This document shows positions 10,020 to 19,365 of a DNA stretch of 64,000 bases, piece after piece. Where the stretch lies: positions 31,222,001-31,286,000 of the forward strand of contig OX637394.1 in assembly GCA_951799425.1 (NCBI GenBank). The letters run 5' to 3'. Made by a program: the position numbers and the translations under genes. Origin of the DNA: Ilex aquifolium. Its lineage: Eukaryota; Streptophyta; Magnoliopsida; Aquifoliales; Aquifoliaceae. Each line of letters starts with the position of its first letter. Positions within the stretch are counted from its first letter, which is position 1. The notes under the pieces are model-generated. The model worked only from the letters and a program-made list of their open reading frames with translations, searched no databases and was not told the origin of the DNA.

Positions 10020-11690
10020 TGCTTGATTAATTTCGTTGTAGTATACCCTAATCTTAAGACATCACCCTCAATGTGTGTATGGTGTATGTGTGAAGGGGAG
10101 TGCCACTCTCCATCAGAATGATGTCAAAATAAAGGGCAACGGAATGATGGTGGATGAATGAAATGCACAAAAATGTGTGTGTGAACAAAAGTGCTCCCCA
10201 AGTGCAGGGAGTTTTTTGAGTGTCGTGTTTTACTCAGAAAGCATATTCCAAGGTCGTCTCCTCAGGGAAGGAGGTGAATCGTGTTGAAAGTGATTTTGGT
10301 AAAAAGGGTAAAGTGTAAAAAACTTTTGTTGTTTGAAGTTTGGTTTGTGATGTGTATCTTCATAAAAAATGAAGTGAGAAAAGTGTTGGCTAATCCGAAG
10401 GGTTCATTCTAATGGGAATGCCAACTCAACTCGAGACCTTTCCCCAATGGCGTTTAGATGTTCGATTGATTCGTGGGAAGCTCAGGACTAATGTGGAGGT
10501 GAGGATTCAAGCATACCCTTTGACAATGCCTACGGTGTATCAAGAGCTCACAATCACGTCCACGCTCAACCCAGTCAAACCGAACCAACATACACTGCGA
10601 GGGGGAAAGAAAATGAGTTGAAATGGCATACCCAAGAGGAGGTCTCTTTTGGAGTAGCCAACCTAAAAGCTTAGCTACTCATACTTAAAGCAAACACAAT
10701 AATAGAATGGAAATACATTGTAGAGGAATGAAGATTTGAGGTAAGTTGATGCAAGAAAACGTACACCATGAGAAAATGCATTTAAGACCCATCTTAAAGC
10801 TTGAAAATGAAGAACTTCAATGCGTTAATGGTGAAATCCAAAGTACAAGACTAAACTTTAAATGTGCTTGTAATAAATGACATTAAAGACACTAAACAAA
10901 GCTTAAACAAGTCTTACAATAGATTACAAGGCAATGTATGGAAGAAAATGCAAAAATATTCACTTCTCTCTCTAGCACTATTCATCTTCTTCCTTGGACT
11001 CTCTCTCTATATTACCATCTCTCTCTCTAATGCTGAATAATGGTAAAAAAATAATCTTGCCCAAAAAACGTCCATGGAGTCTTCCCCTAGCTGTGTGATG
11101 TGATCCCCAATCAATAGGGGGCTGAAAGGGATGGGTTGGACAAGCTAGTGCAGCCATAGCCTGCACACCCAGTATCTTCTCCCTCCTCTCACCTCATTAA
11201 TGTCCAAAGCTCCAAAAGTCCAAGCATGAGTGTATGAGGGGATGTCTGTGTGTAAGACATGTCAGGAATGAGTGGGAGAGTGCTTGGTGGGACCCCCAAA
11301 GCTGCAGAGCCTGATATGTAGAATTTGGCTATTTTTAGTGAAACCTACTAGTAGGTTTCACTCCAGTAAGCAAAACCTATCGGTAGGTTTGCAGTAGGTG
11401 CAGGTCCAGTAGCTAAAACCTACCTGTATGGCCTACCGGTAGGTTTTTCCTTGTTTTGCTGATTGCTTGGTTTCTTCACCTCTTGAGCTATCATCAAGCC
11501 ATCCCTTCATCTTCATTCATCTTAAACACTATGAGAAGGCTTAACAAGCATCATTTATTGCCTTTTATCTCCAAACATACCGAAATTCCATTAATAGCAC
11601 AACTAATGCATTTCCACTCATATTGACCACAAAAGCTAGCATAAAAGGGATGCAAATGCACTTGGAATATGCAATATTTTGTGTTAATCA
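10020..11690 (-). repeat. 3' LTR of element B
   Basis: This LTR is 1671 bp. In its own sense it starts TGATTAACACAAAATATTGC right after the purine tract and ends ATTAATCAAGCA. It pairs with 21566-23206. The two share most of their sequence but differ by scattered substitutions and small indels, which indicates an insertion that is not very recent. Confidence 0.92.
11338..11447. repeat. CCTACCGGTAGG palindrome array in 3' LTR of element B
   Basis: The units are AAACCTACTAGTAGGTTT (11341-11358, core CTAG), AACCTATCGGTAGGTT and CCTACCGGTAGG. They are joined by a conserved spacer that reads GCAGTAGGTGCAGGTCCAGT. The same unit-spacer-unit plan appears at 13663-13748, 22835-22964, 53855-53982 and 56088-56216. 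Confidence 0.88.
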
Positions 11691-11727
11691 CACCCCCCCA
11701 ACTTGAGCTTTGCTAGTCCCTAGCAAA
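11691..11727 (-). promoter_or_regulatory. 3' polypurine tract and stem-loop (element B)
   Basis: On the minus strand, the stem-loop TTTGCTAG-GGA-CTAGCAAA (11727-11709) is followed by AAGTTGGGGGGGTG, which abuts the 3' LTR. This tract would prime plus-strand synthesis. The arrangement is the same as in three other elements of the window. Confidence 0.87.
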
Positions 11728-12025
11728 ATTTATTTTCAAACTAAAATAAACAAGTATGACATGGCAACAATCCATTTCCACAAGTCATCCATCAAACATT
11801 CAAAATACAAAAATCATAATGCAATTATCGAAATGAACTTGGAAAAATGGAACAAAAAACTATGGTATTTCATTAATGTCTTTCAAAAGTTGGGTACATG
11901 GAGTTTGAATTCAAAAAGGAAGACAAAATGGCCCCTAATTCCTAATGATTCTTCTACTAGGCCAATAACTCCACCTGATCATGTACAAACCAAAACAACA
12001 AGAAAAAAATAAAAACTACGGTATC

Positions 12026-13279
12026 CTACTCCTCATCTCCATCTCCATCATCCTCATCATCACCATCGTCGAAATCACTCTCACCCTCCGCCTCCTCATC
12101 AGTGTCCTCATCAGTCTCTCCCCCCTCAACTACAGTGGAAGCTGAGGGGGCAGAGGTAGAAGCTGGAGGTCCGCCCGGAATAGGCTTACTGGGAAACGTA
12201 TGCTGGAATAGGCGGGTCATCATGACAGAGATACCCTAGACTGTCACCTCTAAGGCATCGAGGTGCTGAGACATTGAGCGCTCAGGTGCAGAGGTCGATG
12301 ACACAAACACAGACGGCCCAGCAGATGGCTCAGCAGATGACAGTCCCAGGGGAACAGGCTCCACAGATGGTGCAGAAGAGGAAGGCCCAACGGCCTCTGA
12401 CTCTGGCCTCGAAACCCTGGCCCACTTACTTTGGCTCATCGCAGTCCTCTTCATACTACTGGCCTTGCCAATGGCCCTGGTCTTGGGGGGAGTGAGCTTC
12501 TCAAAGGCATAAGCATTTACCTTGAACTGCTTGCACATCCATGTCACTAAGCTTCCAAAAGGTAGATTGGCCTTAGGCTTCTGGGTCTTAGCAAAGTCCT
12601 TCATTACTTTCCATACAAAAAGTGCAAAGTCAACCGCCTTTCCCGACATAACCACATCCAAAAGGGCAAACTTTTCAATGTCAGGCGTCTTTGCGCCCCT
12701 CGAAAGAAGGTTATAGTGAAGAAGTTTATTCAAAATCCCATAAGAATGTTTAAGGCCCCCGACTTGGACCGTTCCCTTGAACTGAGTCGGGTCCTCATAC
12801 ATCAATGCTACGTACCAGGGGATAGTCTTGACTCGAGTGATGTTATGGGGGTATACTAGGGTGGAGGAAGGTGGTCTCTTGTAGTGTAGGAGGGTAGCAA
12901 TAACAGTAGGGGTCACATCAAACGTCTTACCCCATACGTTCGTCCTCAAAATCTCAACCTCATCCACCTCCACCACCTTGAGTTTTTGATAGAATTCCCA
13001 GCATAAAGATAAATTGAACCCTTCCACGGGCTCAAACCAAAATGTCATCCCATGGGCAACAATGAGCCTAACGACCTCGTTCCTTGGACTAAGGGATATG
13101 TGATCGAGGTACCTCTCACAAGTGACGTTCTTTTCCTGGATCATTTGGTACCTCGCCTCATTCCTCACCTTCTTTCTTTGTTCATTCTGGTCCCCGCTTG
13201 AGCCCTTCCCACTCCTCTTGCGGGTACTTGTGTCCTCGGGCTGTGGAGAGTTCGGCCCAGTGCGTTTTGTTCGGGCCAT
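12026..13279 (-). pseudogene. Envelope-position ORF downstream of pol (element B), one internal stop
   Basis: The frame starts at MARTKRTGP (13279; an upstream in-frame ATG at 13315 is not shared with the second copy). It runs about 348 codons to a TAG at 12236-12238, then continues in the same frame for 65 more codons into an acidic Asp/Glu tail ending at 12026. Visible parts are a basic, Lys/Arg-rich N-terminus, a folded region with ERYLDHISLSPRNEVVRLI, FWFEPVEGFNLSL, WEFYQKLKVV and LLHYKRPP, a Ser/Pro-rich linker and the acidic tail. The folded region resembles the 'putative plant transposon protein' domain seen in ORFs of plant Ty3 elements; I recognise no transmembrane segment or signal peptide, so an envelope function is not supported. 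The homologous copy lies at 54535-55699. Confidence 0.75.
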
Positions 13280-15541
13280 GCATAGCAACAGTGCCCCGAA
13301 AGTCAATAGCGTCAATAGAGTCTAGATAAAACCCTCAATTGGGTCCATAGAGTCCCGGAGAATCATCACTTGGCGGGCCATTGCAAAGATCTTGAAGAGA
13401 TTAAAGAGAGTAGAGAAGATTGGGGCTTGTATAATTTTTGGACAAACTAGGGTTTCCAACGAGGGATTCTTCAATAAAAATCACCAAATGAACAGTCCTA
13501 GGGTTGGGGATTGAAAGATTAATGGGGTAGGAGAATGATTTGGAAGCCTAGGAGTATAATGAGTGGGAGGGAAATGCTTTAGGGTCTGTGAATTAGGAAG
13601 AAAATGAAGGGTTTCCCTGAAAAAATTCGATTAAAAGCCGTAATTTTAGCATTCAAGGTGAAACCTACCGGTAGGTCGATGAGCAAAACCTATCGGTAGG
13701 TTTTGCGGTAGGTGCAGGACCAGTGGCCAAAACCTACCGGTAGGTTTTGCCTTATTTGCAAAATACTCCCGCTATCCAACACACCTCCACTCCTCTTCAT
13801 TTCAGGACCTATCCTACACATTCTAGCACTCTCTTTATGACCTCTACTCCACCCTAACATGTACTACACTGGTAAACCAAAATTTGAACCATCATGCCCA
13901 AATCATTACCGAAATTGCAAAGAGATTTAAAATTTTGATGCATTCAACACTCAAGGCATGTATTTATATATTTAACTATCAAAATGAACACCTAAAATGC
14001 AAGTCACATATTCAACAACATGGGCATTCCTAATTTATTCAAATATCAAAAACTTGAGCAAGATTCCCCTATTTTGCAAGCATGGAGCTATTAAACACAT
14101 TGTTCAGATGGCTGAACTAAGCACACATGAGCATCACTATAGCCATAAATACTAGTCTAAAATATACACCTACACATTCATTTTCAAACTCGTGTGTGTG
14201 TGGATTGGACCTATAATTTGAGCCTTTACACAACAAAATTCACATTCGAATAGCTAGCCAAATTCAGCTTCAATGCAAAACTCACCAAAGGTCACTCTTA
14301 ACAATGAAACACACACTAGTTATCCTGACATGCACTCCACGTGTACATGTGAGATAGAATCTTGTGTACAAAACAAAGTGTGCTCACATGTAATCCAAAA
14401 ACGAAGTTCATGTAACAAGATGAAGCGACTTTGACATAATCTCATGAAAAGAATGCTAGGGCATTGGGTAGCAAGACTAACTCATCATTTTCCTTAAAAT
14501 TATGCATCTCTCATGCTTCTCTAGATCATTTAGGACTTCAAAGGTTATAATGGGGCCTTGGGGCGATATTGAGGCAAAAGAAACGAAGGACATAGGATAC
14601 AAAGATGGTTGTTCCAGTGAAAGACTTTTTATTTCAAAAACACCTCCCTTCTAATGGGATTTTCATTCCATTTTTACACCTTCACCACACTCTTTGTTTC
14701 TTTCCTTTCCTTTCCTTAACATTTTCCTTTTCTTTTGATCATTCTTTTCTTCTTCTCACCCCTTTTCTTCCTTTTCTTGGATTTTCATTATTTTTCCGTT
14801 GAACTCCTTGAGTTTCATCATCAATTATCCCTTTGTTTGAGTTTCCACACCATAATTCCTTTTCTTTTACGATCACTCATATTCAGCTCTAGGAACAACC
14901 AAGGTAAGGTAGATGTTGATCATTTTCACTGGCTTGGTCAAAAGTGTGGCATAGAAATGAATTTAAATTAAAGCTCAATCAGGGCACTAGGGATAATATC
15001 TTCACAAGAAAAAGGGCAAAGGCTTAAAGTATTCAAAAATGGCCTAAGATCACCTCTAGATAAGCATGGGGGAGCCTTATGCATTTCAAGACAAGTCAAT
15101 CAACTACACACATGCACCTAGCCAAGAAAAACATAATGAGATAATTGAACAAATTTGACATTGAAAAATTGTTCTTTGAGTAAATGTAAGTTCCCTCCAA
15201 AAAGGATTGGCACTAAAGCTCTCATGGGTCCTTACTCATCTCCACTATTTATGTCAAGCCTAAAATATGAATCCAATTCGTAATATGCTCATGTGCTCAA
15301 GGTTCTATAATATTCTCATGTGCTCAAGGTTCAAAACAAAAATCAACATATCATCCAACCCAAGCACTCTTAATAAGGGAATACAAATCAACCTTCAGAT
15401 ATTTTTCACAAAAATTTTCAAAATTTTCACATAAATTGGACTAATGTAAAAAAAAATCAGTATGATATGTGAAAGGTGAATTTTCACCCCAAAAATTGGT
15501 ATTATCCACAAACATTGGTGTAACATGCAAGTAGTGCACCT
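13280..15541 (-). other. Long noncoding region between integrase and envelope-position ORF (element B)
   Basis: There is no supported coding frame over 2.2 kb. It contains the palindrome module 13663-13748, an AAACCCTA telo-box-like motif on the minus strand near 13450, and a pyrimidine-rich tract on the plus strand (14690-14880). The stretch from 14160 to 15541 has clear counterparts at 31260-32665 in the non-autonomous element and 56580-58060 in element E, so it is conserved although untranslated. Confidence 0.75.
13663..13748. repeat. Internal copy of the CCTACCGGTAGG palindrome module (element B)
   Basis: Units are ACCTACCGGTAGGT (13663-13676), AAAACCTATCGGTAGGTTTT (13685-13704, one mismatch from perfect) and AAAACCTACCGGTAGGTTTT (13729-13748, a perfect 20-bp palindrome). 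The spacer GCGGTAGGTGCAGGACCAGT is nearly the same as in the LTR arrays. The module lies 384-469 bp upstream of the start of the envelope-position ORF. Confidence 0.92.
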
Positions 15542-15578
15542 CACCCCCCAACTTGATTTATGCATTGTCCTCAATGCA
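15542..15578 (-). promoter_or_regulatory. Central polypurine tract and stem-loop (element B)
   Basis: On the minus strand, the stem-loop TGCATTG-AGGA-CAATGCA (15578-15561) is followed by AAGTTGGGGGGTG (15554-15542). The purine tract is the same as the one at the 3' LTR, but it lies 200 bp after the integrase stop codon and 3.8 kb from the LTR. A role as a second plus-strand primer is inferred from sequence identity and from the matching stem-loop context. Confidence 0.8.
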
Positions 15579-15779
15579 ACAAAAAGAGATGATATGCAAA
15601 GAAGGATTGTAACAAGATGAGCAGGGTTAGAAAACACCTCGCACTTGAGCTTTGACAGAAGCACCAATATCTGAAACTAAGAAAAACAATGCTATACGAC
15701 AAAAGAAAGTAAGTAACATGAAATAAAAAGTAAAGTAAGTAAATAAAAATATATTTACACTAAAAAGCATAAAAACAAG

Positions 15780-17000
15780 CTACTCCTCCACCAATTCCGG
15801 ATATACCGTATCTGTCAAGTCCTCTTCCCCTACTTGTCCTTCAAAACCCTCAAAGAATGGCTTGAGTCTTTGGCCATTGACCTTGAATATCCTGCCATCT
15901 TCAGGGTTTGTGACTTCCACGGCTCCATTGGGGTAGGCCACCTTGACAAGATAGGGGCCATCCCATCGGGATCGGAGTTTTCCTTGAAAGATCGAGATGC
16001 GAGAGTTGTATAAGAGCACTTTTTGCTCGGGCTCAAATGACTTCCTCATAATGGATTTGTCATCAAAGATCTTAGCCCATTTTTTTGAAATTTTTGAGCT
16101 CTTATATGCATCTATTCTAATCTCTTCCAACTCATTCATTTCTAGTTTCCTATGTTCTCCGGCCATTCTTAGATTGAAGTTCAAAGTCTTTATGGCCCAA
16201 TAGGCCTTGTGTTCCATCTCGACTGGCAAATGGCAAGCTTTTCCATAGATAAGCTAGTAGGGAGACATGCCTAAGACAGTCTTGTAGGCAGTGTGGTAAG
16301 CCCATAAGGCATCAATTAGTCTCGATGACCAATCTTTCCTATTTGGGTTCACCGTCTTTTCTAAAATATTTTTGATCTCCCTATTAGCTAGCTCAACTTG
16401 GCCACGTGGGTGATATGCGGTGGATACCTTATGTGTGATGCCATATTTATACATCAAATACGCAAATGGCCTATTACAGAAATGCGATCCACCGTCGCTT
16501 ATCATAGCACGAGGCATTCCAAACCTCGAAAAGATATTCTCTTTCAAGAATTTGACCATGACTTGGTGGTCATTGGTCTTGGTTGGAATGGCCTCCACCC
16601 ATTTGGACACATAGTCCACTGCCAGTAGAATGTATAGATAGCCAAACGACATAGGGAAGGGACCCATGAAGTCGATGCCCCAACAATCAAATATTTCAAT
16701 GACAAGTACGGGGGAGAGGGGCATCATATTCCTTCGAGTCACACTACCAAGTCGTTGGCATCTATCACAATCTTTACAACATGAAATACAGTCCTTTATC
16801 AGAGAGGACCAATAAAAACTTGACTGTAGGATTTTTGTCGAAGTTTTCTTTGCAGAGAAATGGCCACCGCATGCCTCTGAATGGCAGAACGGAAGGACTT
16901 CCTGTTGTTCATCTTCAGGTACGCATCTCCGCACGACTTGATCAGGGTAGTACTTGAACAGGTACGGGTTGTCGAAGTAGAAGTACTTCACATCTGCCAT
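15780..17000 (-). pseudogene. pol: Integrase of element B (stop between core and C-terminus)
   Basis: Integrase inserts the DNA copy into the genome. The N-terminal HHCC zinc region (HSEACGGHF ... CCKDCDRC) is followed by the catalytic core with Asp in GIDFMGPF, Asp in ISDGGSHF and Glu in the [10 protein letters not shown] stretch. Compared with element E ([16 protein letters not shown]), residues are missing just before this Glu. A stop after LGMSPY near 16254 separates the core from the C-terminal part (16229-15780), which carries the GPY-type motif RWDGPYLVKV and ends FKVNGQRLKPFFEG. No chromodomain is present, as expected for this lineage. Confidence 0.9.
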
Positions 17001-17511
17001 AAATCTTCTTCGATCCTCCGGGCTCCAATGCGGTGGTATTTGTCATTATAAGATAGTTGCATATGTCAGCATACCATGGACAAATAGAATGAATTGAAAG
17101 CAAGTGTTCATCAGGGAAGAAATCAGGGATATGAATGTGCTCATCGGCCTCTTGCACCACCAGTCGAGATAAATGATCCGCCACCACGTTCTCCACTCCC
17201 TTCTTATCTTTGATTGTCAGATTGAACTTTTGGAGTAAGAGGATCCACCTAATGAGTCTCAGTTTGGCATCCTACTTAGACAACAAATACTTCAAATGAG
17301 AGTGATCAGTATAGACTACTATCGGTAAACCAATGATGTAAGAACAAAATTTATCCAATGCAAATACTACTACTAAAAATTCCTTTTGAGTGGTGGTATA
17401 ATTCATTTGAGCTTCATTAAGGGTTTTGCTAGCATAGTATATCACATATGGTCCCTTATCCTCCCTTTGGCTGAGCAGTGCACTGATTGCGTTATTACTC
17501 GCGTCGCACAT
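17001..17511 (-). pseudogene. pol: RNase H and RNase H-integrase junction of element B (broken)
   Basis: RNase H removes template RNA. The segment MCDASNNAISALL...VIYYASKTLNEAQMNYTTTQKEFLVVVFALDKF...VVYTDHSHLKYLLSK is a typical Ty3-type RNase H. A stop follows at 17272, then the tether GVENVVADHLSRL (frame from 17196) and a frameshift before the integrase frame beginning near 17000. Confidence 0.87.
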
Positions 17512-17550
17512 AAGCTCAAATGGTATATCCCACTTGGGTGGTCACATATA

Positions 17551-19362
17551 TTACACGCTTTTCAATTTTTGGAAAGAGTCCTCACAATTATCCGACCAAA
17601 CAAATGGGACATCTTTTGAGAGTAAATTGGTCAAAGGTCGGGCCAATGCACTAAAGTCTTTAATGAAACGACGATAAAAGCCAGCATGGTCCAAAAACGA
17701 CCTGATATCCTTTATGATCTTCGGTGTAGGGAGGTTGGAAATGGCATCAACCTTTGATTTGTCCACTTCAATCCCCTTTGCTGAGACAATATGCCCAAGC
17801 ATAATTCCTTGTGTCACCATGAAGTGACACTTCTCCCAATTCAAGACTAAACTCTTCTCTTCACATCTCTCAAGAACTTTCTCCAAGTTTTCCAAACATC
17901 CACTAAAGGAATCCCCAAATACTGAGAAGTCATCCATAAACACCTCTACAATCTTGTCCACCATGTCACTAAAGATTCCCATCATGCAACGTTGAAAGGT
18001 TCCCGGGGCATTACATAGCCCAAAAGGCATGCAACGGTAAGCAAAGGTATCGTAGGGACAAGTGAAGGTGGTCTTCTCTTGATTCTCCAATGCAATCTCG
18101 ATTTGATTGTAGCGGGAGTATCCATCTAAGAAACAATAGAATAGATGCCTCGTTACTCGTTCCAACACTTGGTTGAGGAATGACAATGGGAAGTGGTCTT
18201 TCTTTGTGCATAAATTGAGCTTGCGATAATCAATGCACACTCTTAATCCGGTGATCACCCTTGTTGGAATAAGCTCATTATCCTCATTTGCCACCACGGT
18301 GACTCCCAACTTCTTGGGTACTACTTGCGTGGGGCTAACCCACTTACTATCAGCAATCGAAAAAATGATGCCCATGTCAAGTAGTTTTAGCACCTCGTCC
18401 CTCACCACATCCTTCATGATTGGGTTCAACCTTCTTTGTGGTTGTCGAGACGGTTTGGAGTCTTCTTCAAGATAAATACGATGTGTGCAAATGAGGGGGC
18501 TTATTCCCTTGATGTCGGCAATTGTCCAACCAATCGCCCATTTATGTCTTCTCAACACTTCTAAGAGATCTTCTTCTTGCTTTGCATCTAAGGTTGAGCT
18601 AATCACCACCGGAAAGGTCTTGTCCTCCCCAAGACATGCATACTTCAGATGAGATGGTAGTGGGTTCAATTCCAAATTTGGCTTTTGCTTATTTGATGGG
18701 AAAATCTTCTTGTCTTGGTGTGTGAGCTTCTCAAATGTAGGGGTCCACTTTCCTACCCCTTTCAAACTTTCCAATTCCTCTTGCTCGTCGACTTGCTCTA
18801 AATCAACATTCTCTTCTTCTTCCAACTTTAGCATGCTTAGCAAATCCAAGTGTTCCTCCACCAAGGTGTCAATCCTATTGACTTCGTGCACTTCCTCATC
18901 ATCCCCCGGTTGTTTGTTCAAATTGAACACATTGAAGTCCATTGTCATGCTCCCGAAAGTAAGCTTCATGAGACCATTCCTGCAATTAATAACAGCATTA
19001 GAGGTAGCAAGGAACGGTCCTCCTAATATAACAGGGATTTGGGAGTAAGGGTTAGCAACAGGGTGAGTCTCAAACACAATGAAATCAAAAGGAAAATAAA
19101 AGTTATCCACTTGAACCAAAACATCCTCGACCACTCCCTTAGGTGTTCGAATGGTCCAATCCGCCAACTGAAGAGTGATTGAAGTTGGCTTCAACTCTTC
19201 AAGTTGGAGTTGTTTGTACACCGAGTAGGGTAAGAGGTTCACACTAGCCCCCAAATCAAGCAATGCTTGCTCCACCCGGCAATTCCCTATTGTGATGGCA
19301 ATGGTAGGGCAGCCAGGGTCTTTAAACTTTGGAGGGGTGTTCGTCCTCAGAATTGAGCTCAC
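17551..19362 (-). CDS. pol: Protease - reverse transcriptase segment of pol (element B), long open part
   Basis: This is a 603-codon open segment and the best preserved part of pol here. The protease motif LLDLGASVNLLP lies near residue 35, followed by an acidic linker with PGDDEEVHEV. RT shows WVSPTQVVPKK, CIDYRKLNL, FLDGYSRYNQIEIAL, MPFGLCNAPGTFQR and the intact catalytic box VFMDDFSVF, then GHIVSAKGIEVDKSKV and the thumb/connection FLDHAGFYRRFIKDFSALARPLTNLLSK. It stops at 17551 in a region where the frame to RNase H is lost by a deletion near 17545. Upstream it is separated from gag by one stop codon (19363-19365). Confidence 0.9.
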   Translation of the reverse strand: MSSILRTNTPPKFKDPGCPTIAITIGNCRVEQALLDLGASVNLLPYSVYKQLQLEELKPTSITLQLADWTIRTPKGVVEDVLVQVDNFYFPFDFIVFETHPVANPYSQIPVILGGPFLATSNAVINCRNGLMKLTFGSMTMDFNVFNLNKQPGDDEEVHEVNRIDTLVEEHLDLLSMLKLEEEENVDLEQVDEQEELESLKGVGKWTPTFEKLTHQDKKIFPSNKQKPNLELNPLPSHLKYACLGEDKTFPVVISSTLDAKQEEDLLEVLRRHKWAIGWTIADIKGISPLICTHRIYLEEDSKPSRQPQRRLNPIMKDVVRDEVLKLLDMGIIFSIADSKWVSPTQVVPKKLGVTVVANEDNELIPTRVITGLRVCIDYRKLNLCTKKDHFPLSFLNQVLERVTRHLFYCFLDGYSRYNQIEIALENQEKTTFTCPYDTFAYRCMPFGLCNAPGTFQRCMMGIFSDMVDKIVEVFMDDFSVFGDSFSGCLENLEKVLERCEEKSLVLNWEKCHFMVTQGIMLGHIVSAKGIEVDKSKVDAISNLPTPKIIKDIRSFLDHAGFYRRFIKDFSALARPLTNLLSKDVPFVWSDNCEDSFQKLKSV

Positions 19363-19365
19363 TTG

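Noticed and set aside
12274..12495. Gln/Met-rich plus-strand frame
   Set aside because: Antisense shadow of the Ser/Pro-rich part of the envelope-position ORF.
18710..19048. Ser/Cys-rich plus-strand frame
   Set aside because: Antisense shadow of the acidic protease-RT linker of element B.
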